DNA from: Plectosphaerella cucumerina
Lineage: Eukaryota; Ascomycota; Sordariomycetes; Glomerellales; Plectosphaerellaceae
NCBI GenBank assembly: GCA_020746995.1
Contig: JAGPXD010000003.1
Location: forward strand, 3,844,001 to 3,908,000
DNA: 64,000 nucleotides
Direction: 5' to 3'
Of the stretch, positions 11,561-22,490 are shown one piece after another. The notes under the pieces were generated by a model. It searched no databases, had not been told where the DNA came from, and saw only the letters and a program-made list of their open reading frames with translations. Numbering within the stretch: position 1 is the first letter of the stretch; each line of letters starts with the position of its first letter. A program made the translations under genes and the position numbers.

Positions 11561-12282
11561 CTTGCTTTTCTTTTCTTGGTGTTTCTGACGAGGGGTATCG
11601 GTGTCGGGAATCGAGGGTTCGTAGTCTAGCTCGAGGGGCGTTGTCACCGGGGCATAGCACGCGTCGCGAGCATGTCCGTCTGGTCGTTATCGCCACGTGG
11701 GGAGATGGAGAAAAAGACCGTCACGGTGTTGGGAGAACCACGATGGAGGCCCGTGTCGTCTGATGGGGAGAGACGCTTGGGGCGTTGGTGACAGGTGGTG
11801 GGCGAAACGTCACTGACATGTGAAGGTCGTTTGCTGTCACGTCAAATAGCGACAAGCCCTACCGCCTGCCTCTTTCGGAGCTTGGTATCAGCTCACCGAG
11901 CTACCCCGGTTCACCGAACGTGGTCCACCGGTGAAGCTGGCGTTGCCCCGTCAGCGAGCACGGATCAACCACGCCTCACACTGCAACCCTCCGCCCGCCC
12001 CGTTGTAAACATGCGCCGACCCTGGCCTCTCCTCTGATCCAGACCACCCCCCATGCCGCCGACGCCGCACCCGAATCGGGAAGCGCAGCAACACGCCCTC
12101 GCAGTTCGCAATCGCACCCGCAGCCACGGCATTTCTACTGGCACTCGACGCCTTCGCCTATCCCCGCCTCGAGCACAGAAACATACATCACCACGTCGTC
12201 CCCGAGCGCATCCAAAGCTGGGGCCCTGCTGCTGGTCTGCCACCTGGTCCCCGTCCTCGCCCTGCGCCGCGCGTCAGACATC
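11561..12282. promoter_or_regulatory. Divergent promoter region, LOA1 and kinesin-14
   Basis: This is the upstream space of two divergent genes. Short open frames at 12050-12280 are Arg/Pro-rich out-of-frame reads. No TATA element is convincing. Confidence 0.4.
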
Positions 12283-15200
12283 ATGACGACCATGGAGAAC
12301 GTCGAAAACCAGGTGCGCCTTCGTCCTGATGCATCTTGCCGTCCATAACTGACCGAAGATGCGCGCGCAGAACTTCAGAACCTCCACACTGAAATACAGC
12401 AACATCCCGCTCCCGAAACCAGGGGTCCTTGGCAACCTCTCCGAGTCGCAAAACAACGCGAGACCAATGGCTTCTGGTTTGCCTCAGCCAGGCAGCATCG
12501 CCAACAGCCTCAAGCGGGAAATACAACAACCAGGTGGGTGATGATCCCCTTGCAGGTCGCGTCATCATCCGAGAGAGCCTTGCTGACCTTCTTTGTCGCA
12601 GCATCAGAATCAGAACCCAAGCGCATGAACCTTGTCGAAAAGGCCCAGATGTATCCACCAAGGTCAACGCATGAGCCGACGAAGAAGACGATGGCTCGCA
12701 GTGGCATCGCGGGGCAATCGATAGCCCAGTTGAACAACTCAACAAAGGTAGGAAGCGTATCTGCCTTTCGCCGAGTGACATGTCATTTCGCCCGCCGCCT
12801 GCCACGCCATCGCATATAATCAACCGCCGCCACGATGGTTACCCTCCGACTACCACCAGATCCTCAGTCCGAAAACTTCTGCCAGCCATCATGACGAAAG
12901 GCGAACGTCTTGTTTTTACCCGCGTGGCCCACCCGTTCTCCCACATCCTTCCCAGCAGTGGAACCATGTTTCCCGACGACATGACGGATAGTTGGATCAT
13001 CATCTCTCGCGAAGAGGTCGCGCAGATGATCGAACGACGGCACACCGTCGCCAGCAACGAAGTCACAGCCTATAACGACGACGACGACGATGACATCTCC
13101 GACGCCGGTTCGGCGCACTTGTCTTCATGTGAAAGCCTTTTTGAGTTGGACCCGCTGACGTCCCTGGATCAGGTCAAGATGCCGACCGGATCGCATGCCT
13201 CCCGATCAGGCTCATCAACATCGACCAACTTCGCCAAAAGCGTTGGCGCCGGCTATGGCCAGCGCGGCTATCCCAGCCAACAACGACCAGGCACATCAGC
13301 ATCCATTAGGCCCCCGATCACCCGACACAGAGGCCACCTCTCCAACTCTCGACCGCAGACGGCTTACGGAGCCCACTCGGATCTCGACCAAGATGAAGGA
13401 ACAGGGAACAATGGTACGAGGAACTCCTGGCAGCACGGTCCCCGGCGTCCGCGGTCGCGGAAGGGCCGGCGCGCATCTCGATCTGCATCTCCTTCTTTTC
13501 GCGAAGTCTCAAGAAGCGTCTCTCTTTCTGTGCAATTCGGAGCTCTCTCCCTCGACGACAAGCCGCCGTCTTCCAGCAGGGACCAAGTGGACCCCGCCTC
13601 TTCTCAGCTTTCATTGCCTCCAGCTATGCAACACGTCACCATTCGCTCTCGGAAGGACTCCAAGTCGGGATCGGAATCGGGCCAAGCTAGGGACGAGGAA
13701 TCGAAGCAGCCTTAGATGGGCTCTCCGCCGACTCTTCCCCCTTTAACCCCGATGGCCGTCCTGAAGCGAGCCAGGAGCAAGATGGAAACGTTGGAGCAGG
13801 CCATGAGGTCAACATCGAGGACCCCTTCTCCTTGCAAGACGCCCTTCTTAACTAAGGATTCTAACGTTCATGACTTTACAGCCTTCGGGGTCGACGAACG
13901 ATTTAGGGGCATGGGCGAGGACTTGGCCGAAATGAAGCAGGCGTTGTCAGCGACCCTTGCCGACCGAGAAGAGATGGTCAAGTTCAAAGAAGCCATGGCC
14001 TTGAGAGGTATGTCAACAGTTGGGTTCATACTGCTGAGGACGGCTGCTGACGATGTGTTGCAGAGGTGGAACGGGAGGCATTGCACAAGCAAAAAGGTTC
14101 GTGTCTCTAACGAAAGATTAGGTACATTCGACTTAGTTTGCTGACCCATTGCAGTGGCCGAATTGGAGGAAGCCCAGAGGAGAAAAGGTATGTCATTGTG
14201 GGCGAACGTCAAAAAGGAACAGACTCCTGACTTCCCCGCTATTTGCAGAGGCCGAACTGGACGACCAGAGACAACGCAACCAAGACCTCCAGAATGACCT
14301 GATGAGTGCCAGGGAACAACTTCAGCATCTCCACTTTGAGAAGGAAACCCAGCAGCGTGCACACACCTATGCGCTAGAGGATGAGGCACGGAAACACCGC
14401 AATGAACTTGACGAACTGCATAAGGAGCTCCGAGAGGAGACGGATCGACTCGAAAAGAGCCATCGCGAAGCCAAGGAGGCCCTGGACCGCCATTACCGGG
14501 CAGAGCTCGAGGACGAGCGTAGCGCCAAGTCACGAGAGGTTCAGGACCTGCGACTGAGGCTCGACAACGAACAGCAAGACCTCCACCTCGCCATGCAGAA
14601 GAAGGACCGAGAGCTGTCGGACCTGAGAGCCGAGCTTGAAGGCATCAAAGGAGACCTCGGCCGAGAACAGGCGCTGAAGAAAGGGCTCGAGGCCAACATT
14701 TGCGAAATCGCCGCTTCAAACATCGCGCTCGAAGCAAAGATCAACTCATTCAAGGGCCACGTTGAGTTCCTCGAATCCGACAACAAGGCACAGTCCGACG
14801 CGTACGCCAGCATGGAGGCACGTCTTCAGGATGCACTCCGTGTCGCTGACGAGGCATGCCAGAAGCTCATCAAGGAGGAGACTGAACGGCGCATCCTGTT
14901 CAACAAGTACCAGGAGCTCAAGGGCAACATCCGTGTTATGTGCAGGGTGCGCCCGGCGCTGTCCAGTACCGAAGGAGAGGTGGCCAAGATCGAGTTCCCC
15001 GATGACAAGACGTCGGCCGAAATCGCGCTCCAGGGCCCCGAGGAGGTGTCGGCCATAGGCAAGGTCAGCCGCAAGAGCATGAGCTTCGAGTTCGACCGCG
15101 TCTTCGACCCCAGCGCGCAGAACCAGGACGTCTTCGATGAGATCTCGCAGCTTGTCCAGAGCGCACTCGACGGGTACAACGTTTGCATCTTCTGCTACGG

Positions 15201-16009
15201 CCAGACCGGCTCAGGCAAAACGCACACCATGTCCTCGGAAGACGGCATGATCCCCCGGGCGACGCATATGATCTACGATACGATCACTAAGCTCAGGGAG
15301 AAGTCGTGGTCGTACACGATGGAGGGGTCCTTCATCGAGGTGTACAATGAGGAGCTCCACGACCTGCTGACACCTGGACGCGAGGGTGGGCGCAAGCTCG
15401 AGATCCGCCACGACGAGGTACGCAAGCAGACCACCGTGACAAACTGCAAGACGGTCGCGCTCGACTCGCCCGACAAGGTCGAGATCATGCTGGAGCAGGC
15501 GCAGTCCAACCGCTCCGTGGCAGCGACAAAGGCCAACGAGCGCTCGTCCCGCTCCCACAGCGTCTTCATCCTCAAACTCGTCGGGTACAACGCCGCCACG
15601 GGCGAGCGGTGCGAGGGAACCCTCAACCTCGTCGACCTCGCGGGCTCGGAGCGCCTCAAGCACTCAGGCGCTGAGGGCGACCGCATGCGTGAGACGCAGA
15701 ACATCAACAGGAGCCTCTCGTGTCTCGGAGACGTCATCGAGGCCCTGGGCAAGAACCAACCACACGTGCCCTACCGCAACAGCAAGCTCACGCATCTGCT
15801 GCAATACTCGCTGGGCGGCAACAGCAAGACGCTCATGTTTGTCATGGTCAGCCCGCTCGAGGCGCACCTCAAGGAGACGGTCACGAGCCTGCGGTTCGCT
15901 ACGAAGGTGAGCTCAGCTTGGGGAGGTTTTGTTGATACGTTTGCTGACCAGTTTGCTACAGGTGAACAACACGCACATCGGCACAGCAAAGGCCACGAAG
16001 AAGTCGTAG
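12283..16009 (+). CDS. klpA: Kinesin-14, C-terminal motor (KlpA/Kar3 type), reading frame interrupted by TAG
   Basis: Minus-end-directed microtubule motor of the spindle. Best exon chain: 12283-12312, 12371-12533, 12602-12747, 13173-14007, 14064-14096, 14155-14187, 14249-15906, 15962-16009. The tail opens with MENVENQ and is Ser/Pro/Arg-rich. A coiled coil follows, then the neck GNIRVMCRVRPAL and the motor with P-loop GQTGSGKTHT, switch I NERSSRSHS and switch II DLAGSE. An in-frame TAG at 13713-13715 ends the upstream part after 293 codons and is immediately followed by ATG (13716), from which 687 residues (coiled coil plus whole motor) stay open. No usable intron removes the stop. Either the tail is lost, a rare downstream start is used, or the base is a sequencing error. 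Motor identity is certain; the exact 5' structure is not. Confidence 0.85.
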
Positions 16010-16560
16010 TTGGAAAGTAGAGAGAAGATGGGGAAGTGTTGCTTCTGAGGTGTTCTGGCGTTTTCTGGGCTGCTTGGAGACACACGCGAGAGATATCATG
16101 ACATGGGGTTCGGCCCTGATGACGACCAGTCGAGGCCGGCCTGAGCGAGGCGGGCTGTTTGCATTTCGCTTGTATTCGGGGAGGTGGCGCTTGTATACCA
16201 CGAGTAGAGCCATTGACTGGGTTCTTATGCATGAGGCGGAAGAGTGATGTGTGGCATTCAACCGGATGATGTGATACCTCGCCTTCTTGGCCGTCTTGAC
16301 CTTGATGCGTGTCATTGTCTATTTACATGAACGTCCCATCTGGGTATCTCGGGACCTGAAAAACAAACAAACGCCTGGCTGGCATGATGAAATGCCAGTG
16401 TTTGGCAGAGACATGGAAAAACAAACCGTCCACAACAAGAGCAGACCCCGCTGCTTGGGTACAAAGACAAAAGACAGAACAAAACGCCCATGGTTCCCCG
16501 GCCGAAGCCTCATACAAATCGGTATCCGCTGCCCGTTACCGGAAGATCGGATGGCGTCAT
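16010..16560. other. Convergent 3' flanks, no gene seen
   Basis: The region lies between the stop codons of the kinesin gene and the fungus-specific protein gene. It holds only short open frames without family features. Confidence 0.4.
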
Positions 16561-17568
16561 CTAGACAGCTTCCCAATCCATGGCATCGAACATGAAATTC
16601 ATCTCTTCTTCATCCTTCGCATCAGCTGGTGCGGCCTCCACATTCGCATCGGAGAGTACCAGGTCGGCCTTGGTTGCGAGCTGCTCGACCCAAGATTCGG
16701 CAATCAAGTACCCCTGGTCGAAACCCCTGAAGATAAACGTAAACATGTTGACCAAGTCGTAACTCTCGAGCGGCGCACGTGTGCTAGAAGTTGGTTGCTG
16801 CTGGCCGACTGAATGCTCATGTGCTGCTTCAGCGTACTTCCAGCGATTCCGAAGATCCTTTGCCCGGCCAAGGTGGGAGCGGACGTCGCCTGAGCCGAGG
16901 GCCTCGAAAAGAGGGTTCCCCTTTTTCTCTAGTGCCGCCAAAACGTTTTGATGGTAGCTGTGATTGGCAGCATGGACGTTGCGACCGACGTTGACATCAT
17001 TAGAGCCCGGACCGAGCCAGTGACCGTTCTGCCGAGAGACCGAGACGCCGAAGACGCCCAGCAGATGAACGAGTGCTCTCTCCAGAAGCATGTAGTACTC
17101 GAAAAAATCGAGCTTGAAGTGCAGCTCTGCTTCCTGCCTCTCGTTCTCCCATTCCACCGGATGTTCTCGTGCCCATTGGGCGCTCTCTGCAGAGTTTGGT
17201 GTACCAATGGCACGGCGATATCCGTCCTCGAGATATGGCAATTTCCATTTCATGCGGCGCACGATCTGGACATATCGTCGAAGCTCGCGCCGTGACGACG
17301 AGAAATCTTGGCCTTCTGGCGTCGCCTTTGGAGCTGGGGATGCCTGTGATTTTGTGCTCCCTTTGACTCTCGGTGCTGGGGTATTCTCCCACCAGTTACC
17401 GTTATCGGATGCTGTTGGCGGCAGCGCAGCGACTGGGATGATCGTCGACGTCGTGCTTCGAGGGACATAAGAGTTGTTTCCCCGGGAGGACCAAGTGTTG
17501 CCGCCTTCTGCCCATCGGGATATCTTGAGACCGCCTGGACGCACGCCACGTTGCATGCTGGCATGCAT
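16561..17568 (-). CDS. Fungus-specific protein of unknown function
   Basis: A 335-residue open frame. Residues 1-95 are Ser/Thr/Pro-rich with the motif NNSYVPRSTTSTIIP. Residues about 95-300 are rich in charged and aromatic residues and predicted helical (RRELRRYVQIVRRMKWKLPYLEDGY; FFEYYMLLERALVHLLGVFGV). The end is acidic, with DEEEMNFMFDAMDWEAV. There is no signal peptide or membrane segment. I do not recognise a catalytic motif. The chosen start is the first in-frame ATG; an in-frame GTG lies nine bases upstream, and an extra 5' exon ending near 17600 (reading SETPFGKYDPRQY) cannot be excluded because an AG acceptor follows a CTGAC at about 17722. It is convergent with the kinesin. Confidence 0.7.
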   Translation of the reverse strand: MHASMQRGVRPGGLKISRWAEGGNTWSSRGNNSYVPRSTTSTIIPVAALPPTASDNGNWWENTPAPRVKGSTKSQASPAPKATPEGQDFSSSRRELRRYVQIVRRMKWKLPYLEDGYRRAIGTPNSAESAQWAREHPVEWENERQEAELHFKLDFFEYYMLLERALVHLLGVFGVSVSRQNGHWLGPGSNDVNVGRNVHAANHSYHQNVLAALEKKGNPLFEALGSGDVRSHLGRAKDLRNRWKYAEAAHEHSVGQQQPTSSTRAPLESYDLVNMFTFIFRGFDQGYLIAESWVEQLATKADLVLSDANVEAAPADAKDEEEMNFMFDAMDWEAV

Positions 17569-18227
17569 GACTGGCACGGTTATTCCCGGCCGGAGCCTCG
17601 GGAGATCGAGTACGTGTTGGTAGAGGAAGTGTATTGTCGGGGGTCGTACTTTCCGAAAGGTGTTTCGGATGTCGTCGAAGTTGCGGGAAAGAAGACAAGA
17701 TAGGCTGTAAATATCAATTGGTCAGAGAGAAAGGGTGAGGGTAGTATCTGGACAAAGGGGATAAACGCTGGAGATGATGGCTGTCTGGCGCGCGTTGATG
17801 ATGGATTCGGGGAGTTGATCAAAGGCGCGTCTTTGGCGGGGTCCTTTCAGACGCGGGGGAAAGCGCGCCAGGTGGCCCCAGGCGCGGGTCGTGCCTGCCT
17901 GAGTTGCGATTTTTGGCCTGGACACCTCAACGGCGCCCCACAGCACCTGCCGACTGCCGGCCAAAACAGATCCAGGGCAGTTACCACCCATCGGGAAGGC
18001 ACCATCGATTTGCTCCTGCCAGGCCCGTTTGACAAACGGAACACAGGGTTGGAAAGCGGCCGAGCAAATTCTCGTCTTCCAGGACGACCTTGACCAACCT
18101 TAAAACCCCGTGGCCTGCGTCGCGCCGGCGGCCGGGAATCTCGCCAGTCCTGTATCCTTCTCTCACCTTGTTTTGTTAGCTCCGCCATCGAGGTACCTAT
18201 CGTCGCATCCTCACTACAACCGCCGAG
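17569..18227. promoter_or_regulatory. Divergent upstream region
   Basis: The region separates the divergent unknown-protein and thioesterase genes. It may hold a 5' leader intron of the minus-strand gene (CTGAC branch and CAG acceptor near 17703). No other gene is seen. Confidence 0.4.
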
Positions 18228-19043
18228 ATGCCCCTCTCGACGTGCGAGGTTGTCCAAGGCCCCGAGCACGCCTCCCCCGGCGCTCTCCCTCTCATCCTCG
18301 TCCACGATGGAGGCGGCACCACCTTTGGCTACCACTGCCTCGATCCCCTCCGCCGCCCCGTCTACGGCATCGCCAACCCCCACTTCGAGTCCGGCGCGCC
18401 CTGGCCCGGCGGTCTCGAAGAGATGGCCAGTCTCTACGCCGACATGGTGCGCGCGACCATCGCCTCGCCAGACTTTCCTCGCCGTGCAGGACGCGCCAGG
18501 GTTCTTCTTGGCGGTTGGAGCTTCGGTGGCATGCTCTCCCTGCACATGGCCTGGCTGCTGCGCGACGACCCAGACATCGAGGTCGTCGGCCTGCTCCTCG
18601 TTGACACCCCGCTGCCCGTCCGTGACGAGAAGAAGACGCCGCCCGCAGCCCCAGTACCGCCTCCCACAGTCGGCGCGGAGGGCAAGCCTCTGCGCAGGAA
18701 TGAGGTGTTGGCGCTGCAGGCCATGGGCGCCGCGCGGGATATGATCCAAGCGTGGACGATGCCAAATTGGACGGCGAGCAAGACTCCTCTACCGCCGGCA
18801 GTCCTCGTCAGGGCCAAAGGCGTCGTGCCAGAGAAGGATCCTGGCGCGACAGCCGCGGTCGATAGGTCTCGATCGGATCCGAAGCTCGGCTGGTGCGCAT
18901 GGGAGGGCCACGACCTCGTCCGGGAAGTCGTCGATGTCGAGGGCCACCACTACGACATCTTTACCTTTGCGAGGGTTTCCGCAACTTCGACGGGTATCAA
19001 AAAGGCGTGTGCGGTGTTGGAAAGTTTCGGCGCGGCTGCGTGA
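18228..19043 (+). CDS. Thioesterase-domain alpha/beta hydrolase
   Basis: Intronless, 271 residues. The sequence shows a complete NRPS/PKS-type thioesterase fold. The oxyanion strand LILVHDGGGTTFGY opens it, the nucleophile elbow is GWSFGG with Ser98, a likely acid is Asp126 in LLVDTPLP, and the catalytic His is at 240/241 in GHHYDIF. A lid region with EVLALQAMGAARDMIQAW follows the acid. Stand-alone thioesterases of this kind may edit or release thioester-bound acyl chains, but no synthase lies nearby, so the substrate is unknown. The protein lacks a signal sequence and is probably cytosolic. Confidence 0.85.
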   Translation: MPLSTCEVVQGPEHASPGALPLILVHDGGGTTFGYHCLDPLRRPVYGIANPHFESGAPWPGGLEEMASLYADMVRATIASPDFPRRAGRARVLLGGWSFGGMLSLHMAWLLRDDPDIEVVGLLLVDTPLPVRDEKKTPPAAPVPPPTVGAEGKPLRRNEVLALQAMGAARDMIQAWTMPNWTASKTPLPPAVLVRAKGVVPEKDPGATAAVDRSRSDPKLGWCAWEGHDLVREVVDVEGHHYDIFTFARVSATSTGIKKACAVLESFGAAA

Positions 19044-19455
19044 AGTGGACGGGACTTGACGTCCGCCGACCGAATCTCGATCTTCGGTGAGGGGCTCGGG
19101 TGTCCCCAGCCCACCGAGCAAACGTCTCCAACGCCGCGCCCCGATGATGCAACCACCTCCAACTCTCAGGCGGCCACATCAGACGGCGCCAGTGGAGGCG
19201 TGGGGAAGCGTGAAGTCATCACCTACGTCTGAGCCAGTCGAGATGTCGCTGTTCCTGCGTCGCGCCTGTTTGGAGATTTTGGTCCGAGGCTTCGACCTGC
19301 GCGAGCTCTGTCTTCATGGTGATGTCATATTGTCGCCAGCTGGGATATATAGCGGGAGTTCACGTCTTGAATTGGGAATTTTGGATAGATTCGACAGACT
19401 CACCCAGGATACTCACGATACCCATTATTAAAACACCATACCAAATCATCTCAAA
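19044..19455 (+). promoter_or_regulatory. Promoter with TATA box for the disordered Ser-rich protein
   Basis: A TATATA element at 19346-19351 lies 105 bp before the start codon, in a gene whose product resembles stress proteins; a sharp TATA box suits inducible expression. No other gene is seen in the interval. Confidence 0.45.
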
Positions 19456-20086
19456 ATGCCTCAGAACAACCCCAGCCACGGCACCAAGGTAAGCTATCCG
19501 CGCTGTCAAAATTCCAGTGCACACATCTCACATGTCCTAGGTCGATCTCGGCAAGGACGCGCCCGTCACGGATGAGGGCCCCGGCAACGTAAAGTCCGGC
19601 TCCCTCGCCGCCGAGTCGACGAAGCAGGGCGGCGCCTTTTCAGAGAATAAGGACGTCAACATCGAGAGCGGGAACTCCAGCTCCAACAAGGAGTGGTCGT
19701 CCAAGAATACTTCCTCGGAAAACACATCTCAGACCTCCTCCGAGAACTTTTCTTCCAAGTCCACGTCCGAGAACACATCCAAGTCCTCGGGCGGCTACGA
19801 AAACACCGCCAAGTCCTCCTCCCGCGGCGGCCTCTCCAACGAGGCCCAGGGCGGCCCGGCCCCGACATACGTCGAGAACCAGCGCATGCGCGACCCCGAC
19901 GGCCCCCACGGCAAGAACATCACCGAAGGCATCGACGAGGCCGACCTGCGCAAGGCCAAGCGCCCGGACCCCGTTGCCGCGGCGGAGCAGCAGTTCGTGC
20001 AGACGGAGCTCGGCGGGGCGGACCAGAAGCCGTACCAGGCTGGCGAGAAGACGGCCTTTGATGCGCTGAGCGACACGCAGGCGTAA
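19456..20086 (+). CDS. Hydrophilic, Ser-rich, intrinsically disordered protein (LEA-like)
   Basis: Two exons (19456-19488, 19541-20086; donor GTAAGC) give 192 residues with almost no hydrophobic core. Residues 45-100 are repetitive, built from SSEN/TSEN/KSS units (NTSSENTSQTSSENFSSK). The C-terminal third carries better-conserved stretches, KNITEGIDEADLRKAKRPDP and KPYQAGEKTAFDALSDTQA. There is no signal peptide and no membrane segment. Composition and the TATA-containing promoter suggest a desiccation- or stress-related protein, but this is inference from composition only. The family is otherwise uncharacterised. Confidence 0.8.
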
Positions 20087-20673
20087 GGGAGAACTGTGGT
20101 GGTTGTAATTGTAGGGTAGCGATGAATACTAAAGTCTGACAAGCCATCGGACGACATTGTGTCTTGAGCCTGTGCTGCCAACCTGTGAACTGCCTGTCAA
20201 CAAATGCGGAGGGGTGGAAGTGCGGGCTGGTTGGTCGGCTCGTTTGTTTTACGAACGCCCCCAACCGGCGCGTGCCAAGGCGCGATCATGAAACTTCGTG
20301 TCCAGTCGCTGGCCACGCCAGGCTCGTGGCTGTGCAGGACAGCTCAGACCGGGGTGCTGCCACATCACAGACAGCCGCCGACCACGGTCCAGATATTGGC
20401 AATGGCACGAGCGGGTGCCGTAGCCGGGTATCGGCAACTGAAGCTTGGCTCGCCCTCGCCCTCGCCCAGAGACTCGGCCGTCCCACGCCAGCGGATTGGC
20501 AGTGCCATGATTGAAGAGTATTGGTGGTATTATGACCCACGGGGCATCCCTTTTCGACGCCCGCGTATATGTACAGGTATATGCTGATTAGGAAACAAAA
20601 AGATGGAACGCCGGCTCGTCCAGTCGTATGTGAGTGTGGTGGTGGTTGGTATCAAATGCCTCAGGCCGCCTGG
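20087..20673. other. Convergent 3' flanks, no gene seen
   Basis: The region lies between the 3' ends of the Ser-rich protein gene and the minus-strand membrane protein gene. It has only short frames without support. Confidence 0.4.
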
Positions 20674-21720
20674 TCATCCCCATGACCGCCTCCTTGGCAT
20701 GTCGCTCGATCGCAGCGAGTCGCTGTCGGCCCATTTTGGCCTTCCCAAAACCTTTCCTTCGACGGCGAAAGCACCGCCCGGCGTTGAGCCGTAGATATTT
20801 GACGAGAACTTCGCGGCCGCCTCACCCGGTAGCAGTAAGAGCTGGGGCTGCGCGTCACCTCTTCGCCGCCTCTCCAGCTCGGCTGCGTCGGGCTCGTAGT
20901 CGTCTGGTGGCGGATCCATCAGTCCCGTTGGTCGCCGTGCTGCCGGGGCTGGGGGGAGAGGCGGGGTGAGATCCTCTTCTTCATGTTCGCTGGCCGTGTC
21001 CTTGCGCAATGACTCCTTGATCTCGTCGAACATCTCCAGCTCGTTCTTGTTCCGGCGCGCGCGGGGGATGAGGTAGACGACTTCGCCGGTGGACGGGACG
21101 TACATGACCCTGGGCTTCGCAGCCTTGAGCTCACGACTGCGATCGATGCAGGCGCGCACCCAGAGGATCAGGCGAATGGCAGCTGACAGAAAGGTCATGG
21201 CGCCAACGGCCACGGTTGTGCCAATGTCGGACGAGTCGAGCCATTCCAGAGGGAACGAGAGAACCTGCTGGAGGAACAGGCCGACGCCTGCCAAGCAGCC
21301 GAGCAGCGCAATGAGCTCGCATCCGATCAGAGCTTTTGGGGGCATGCCGCGACCGTGGCGCACAAATCGCACGACGAGCTCGGAAAGATCGTAGAATACG
21401 CCGATGATGGCGGGAAGGGCAACGGGCCACAGGAGTATGGTGGTTGACCACATCCCCGACTGGACGACGTGTGTGAAGTGGTAGCCGAGGGTGCAGCCTA
21501 TTATAGCCAGGGATAGGCAGAGTAAGCCGAAGCGGAAGTACATCTTGATGAATTCCCAGACTTGAGCGGAGAGGGAAAGCCATCTTGGCTTGGAAGTGTT
21601 GAGGTCGAGGTCGAGGGAGAAAGACGGCTTGGTCTGGATGGTGGTAGATGACGGCGGCGGCGCGAGGGAGACGAAGGAGGCCGAGGGCGCGGGCGTGATG
21701 TTGTCATTGTTGATGGCCAT
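20674..21720 (-). CDS. Four-helix integral membrane protein of unknown function
   Basis: Intronless, 348 residues. A Ser/Pro-rich cytosolic-type N terminus (1-58) precedes four hydrophobic segments at about 62-82, 93-113, 130-152 and 168-188. The C-terminal half is hydrophilic, with an acidic patch EHEEEDLTPPLPP and Arg-rich ELERRRRGDAQP. The block PRVMYVPSTGEVVYLIPRARR just after helix 4 looks conserved. This tetraspan layout is widespread in fungi as an unnamed family. No transport or enzyme motif is visible. It is divergent from another four-helix membrane protein, with 770 bp between their starts. Confidence 0.78.
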   Translation of the reverse strand: MAINNDNITPAPSASFVSLAPPPSSTTIQTKPSFSLDLDLNTSKPRWLSLSAQVWEFIKMYFRFGLLCLSLAIIGCTLGYHFTHVVQSGMWSTTILLWPVALPAIIGVFYDLSELVVRFVRHGRGMPPKALIGCELIALLGCLAGVGLFLQQVLSFPLEWLDSSDIGTTVAVGAMTFLSAAIRLILWVRACIDRSRELKAAKPRVMYVPSTGEVVYLIPRARRNKNELEMFDEIKESLRKDTASEHEEEDLTPPLPPAPAARRPTGLMDPPPDDYEPDAAELERRRRGDAQPQLLLLPGEAAAKFSSNIYGSTPGGAFAVEGKVLGRPKWADSDSLRSSDMPRRRSWG

Positions 21721-22490
21721 GATAACGGCGCCTCTGTGGCCCTGCTCGCCCTCTAGCTGGAGGGGTGGATGGGGTTGAGCGAGGGCTTGGTAGTGATGTC
21801 TGGTCCTGTCGGTCGGCAGCGCGCGGAATTAGAGTCGGAGGTCGCGGGGTGGTGTGGTGTCGCGATGGCCAGGCACGGGCCAGTCCGCTCGTTGAATCAA
21901 TCAGATGGCAGGTCGTCTCGTCTCAATTGGCGTCGCAATGCCGTCGCCGGCGTCCATCGTCCGTCCGTTTGAATGGCAGAATCGCTCTGTGGTCGTCGGT
22001 GGTGATGTCTCCGGAAGGCTGAGTGAGGGACCGCTGGAAAGGTTTGAAGGATGGACTAACGACCCGGGCGGGCAGGGAGGGCAGGTCAGGCCCGGGGGCA
22101 GGAGCAACCACGAGATACAGGAAGGTGCCGGGGCGGTGCAGCGCACCACTCGCGCCCTATTACCCCTGCGCCTGCCCCGCCCGCGCTCCTTCTCGAGCGG
22201 GCTAAACCAAGTGCAGCTTCCTGACCCAGTCCAGCGCCCTCAACGAGCCTGTCGGGAAGAAAAGAAAGGGGCAGGGCGGCTCGATTCACGGCGTGAAGAG
22301 ACAGGGGTGCGCCCTGTACCCGCCAGGCATCCCATTTAGAGAAACGAGCTAGCTGACTCAGCTCGCTGTCCGTTGGAACTCCAGAAGTCCGGCCCAAGTC
22401 CAGTCCAATTCGACTTCACATGGACTGATCTGAAAGTTCTCTCCCATCAATCCGGTTTGCGCCGTTACACGCCCAGCGCGCCTCAAAACC
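21721..22490. promoter_or_regulatory. Divergent promoter of two membrane-protein genes
   Basis: The upstream space holds only shadow frames. A shared bidirectional promoter is possible but nothing in the sequence proves it. Confidence 0.4.
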
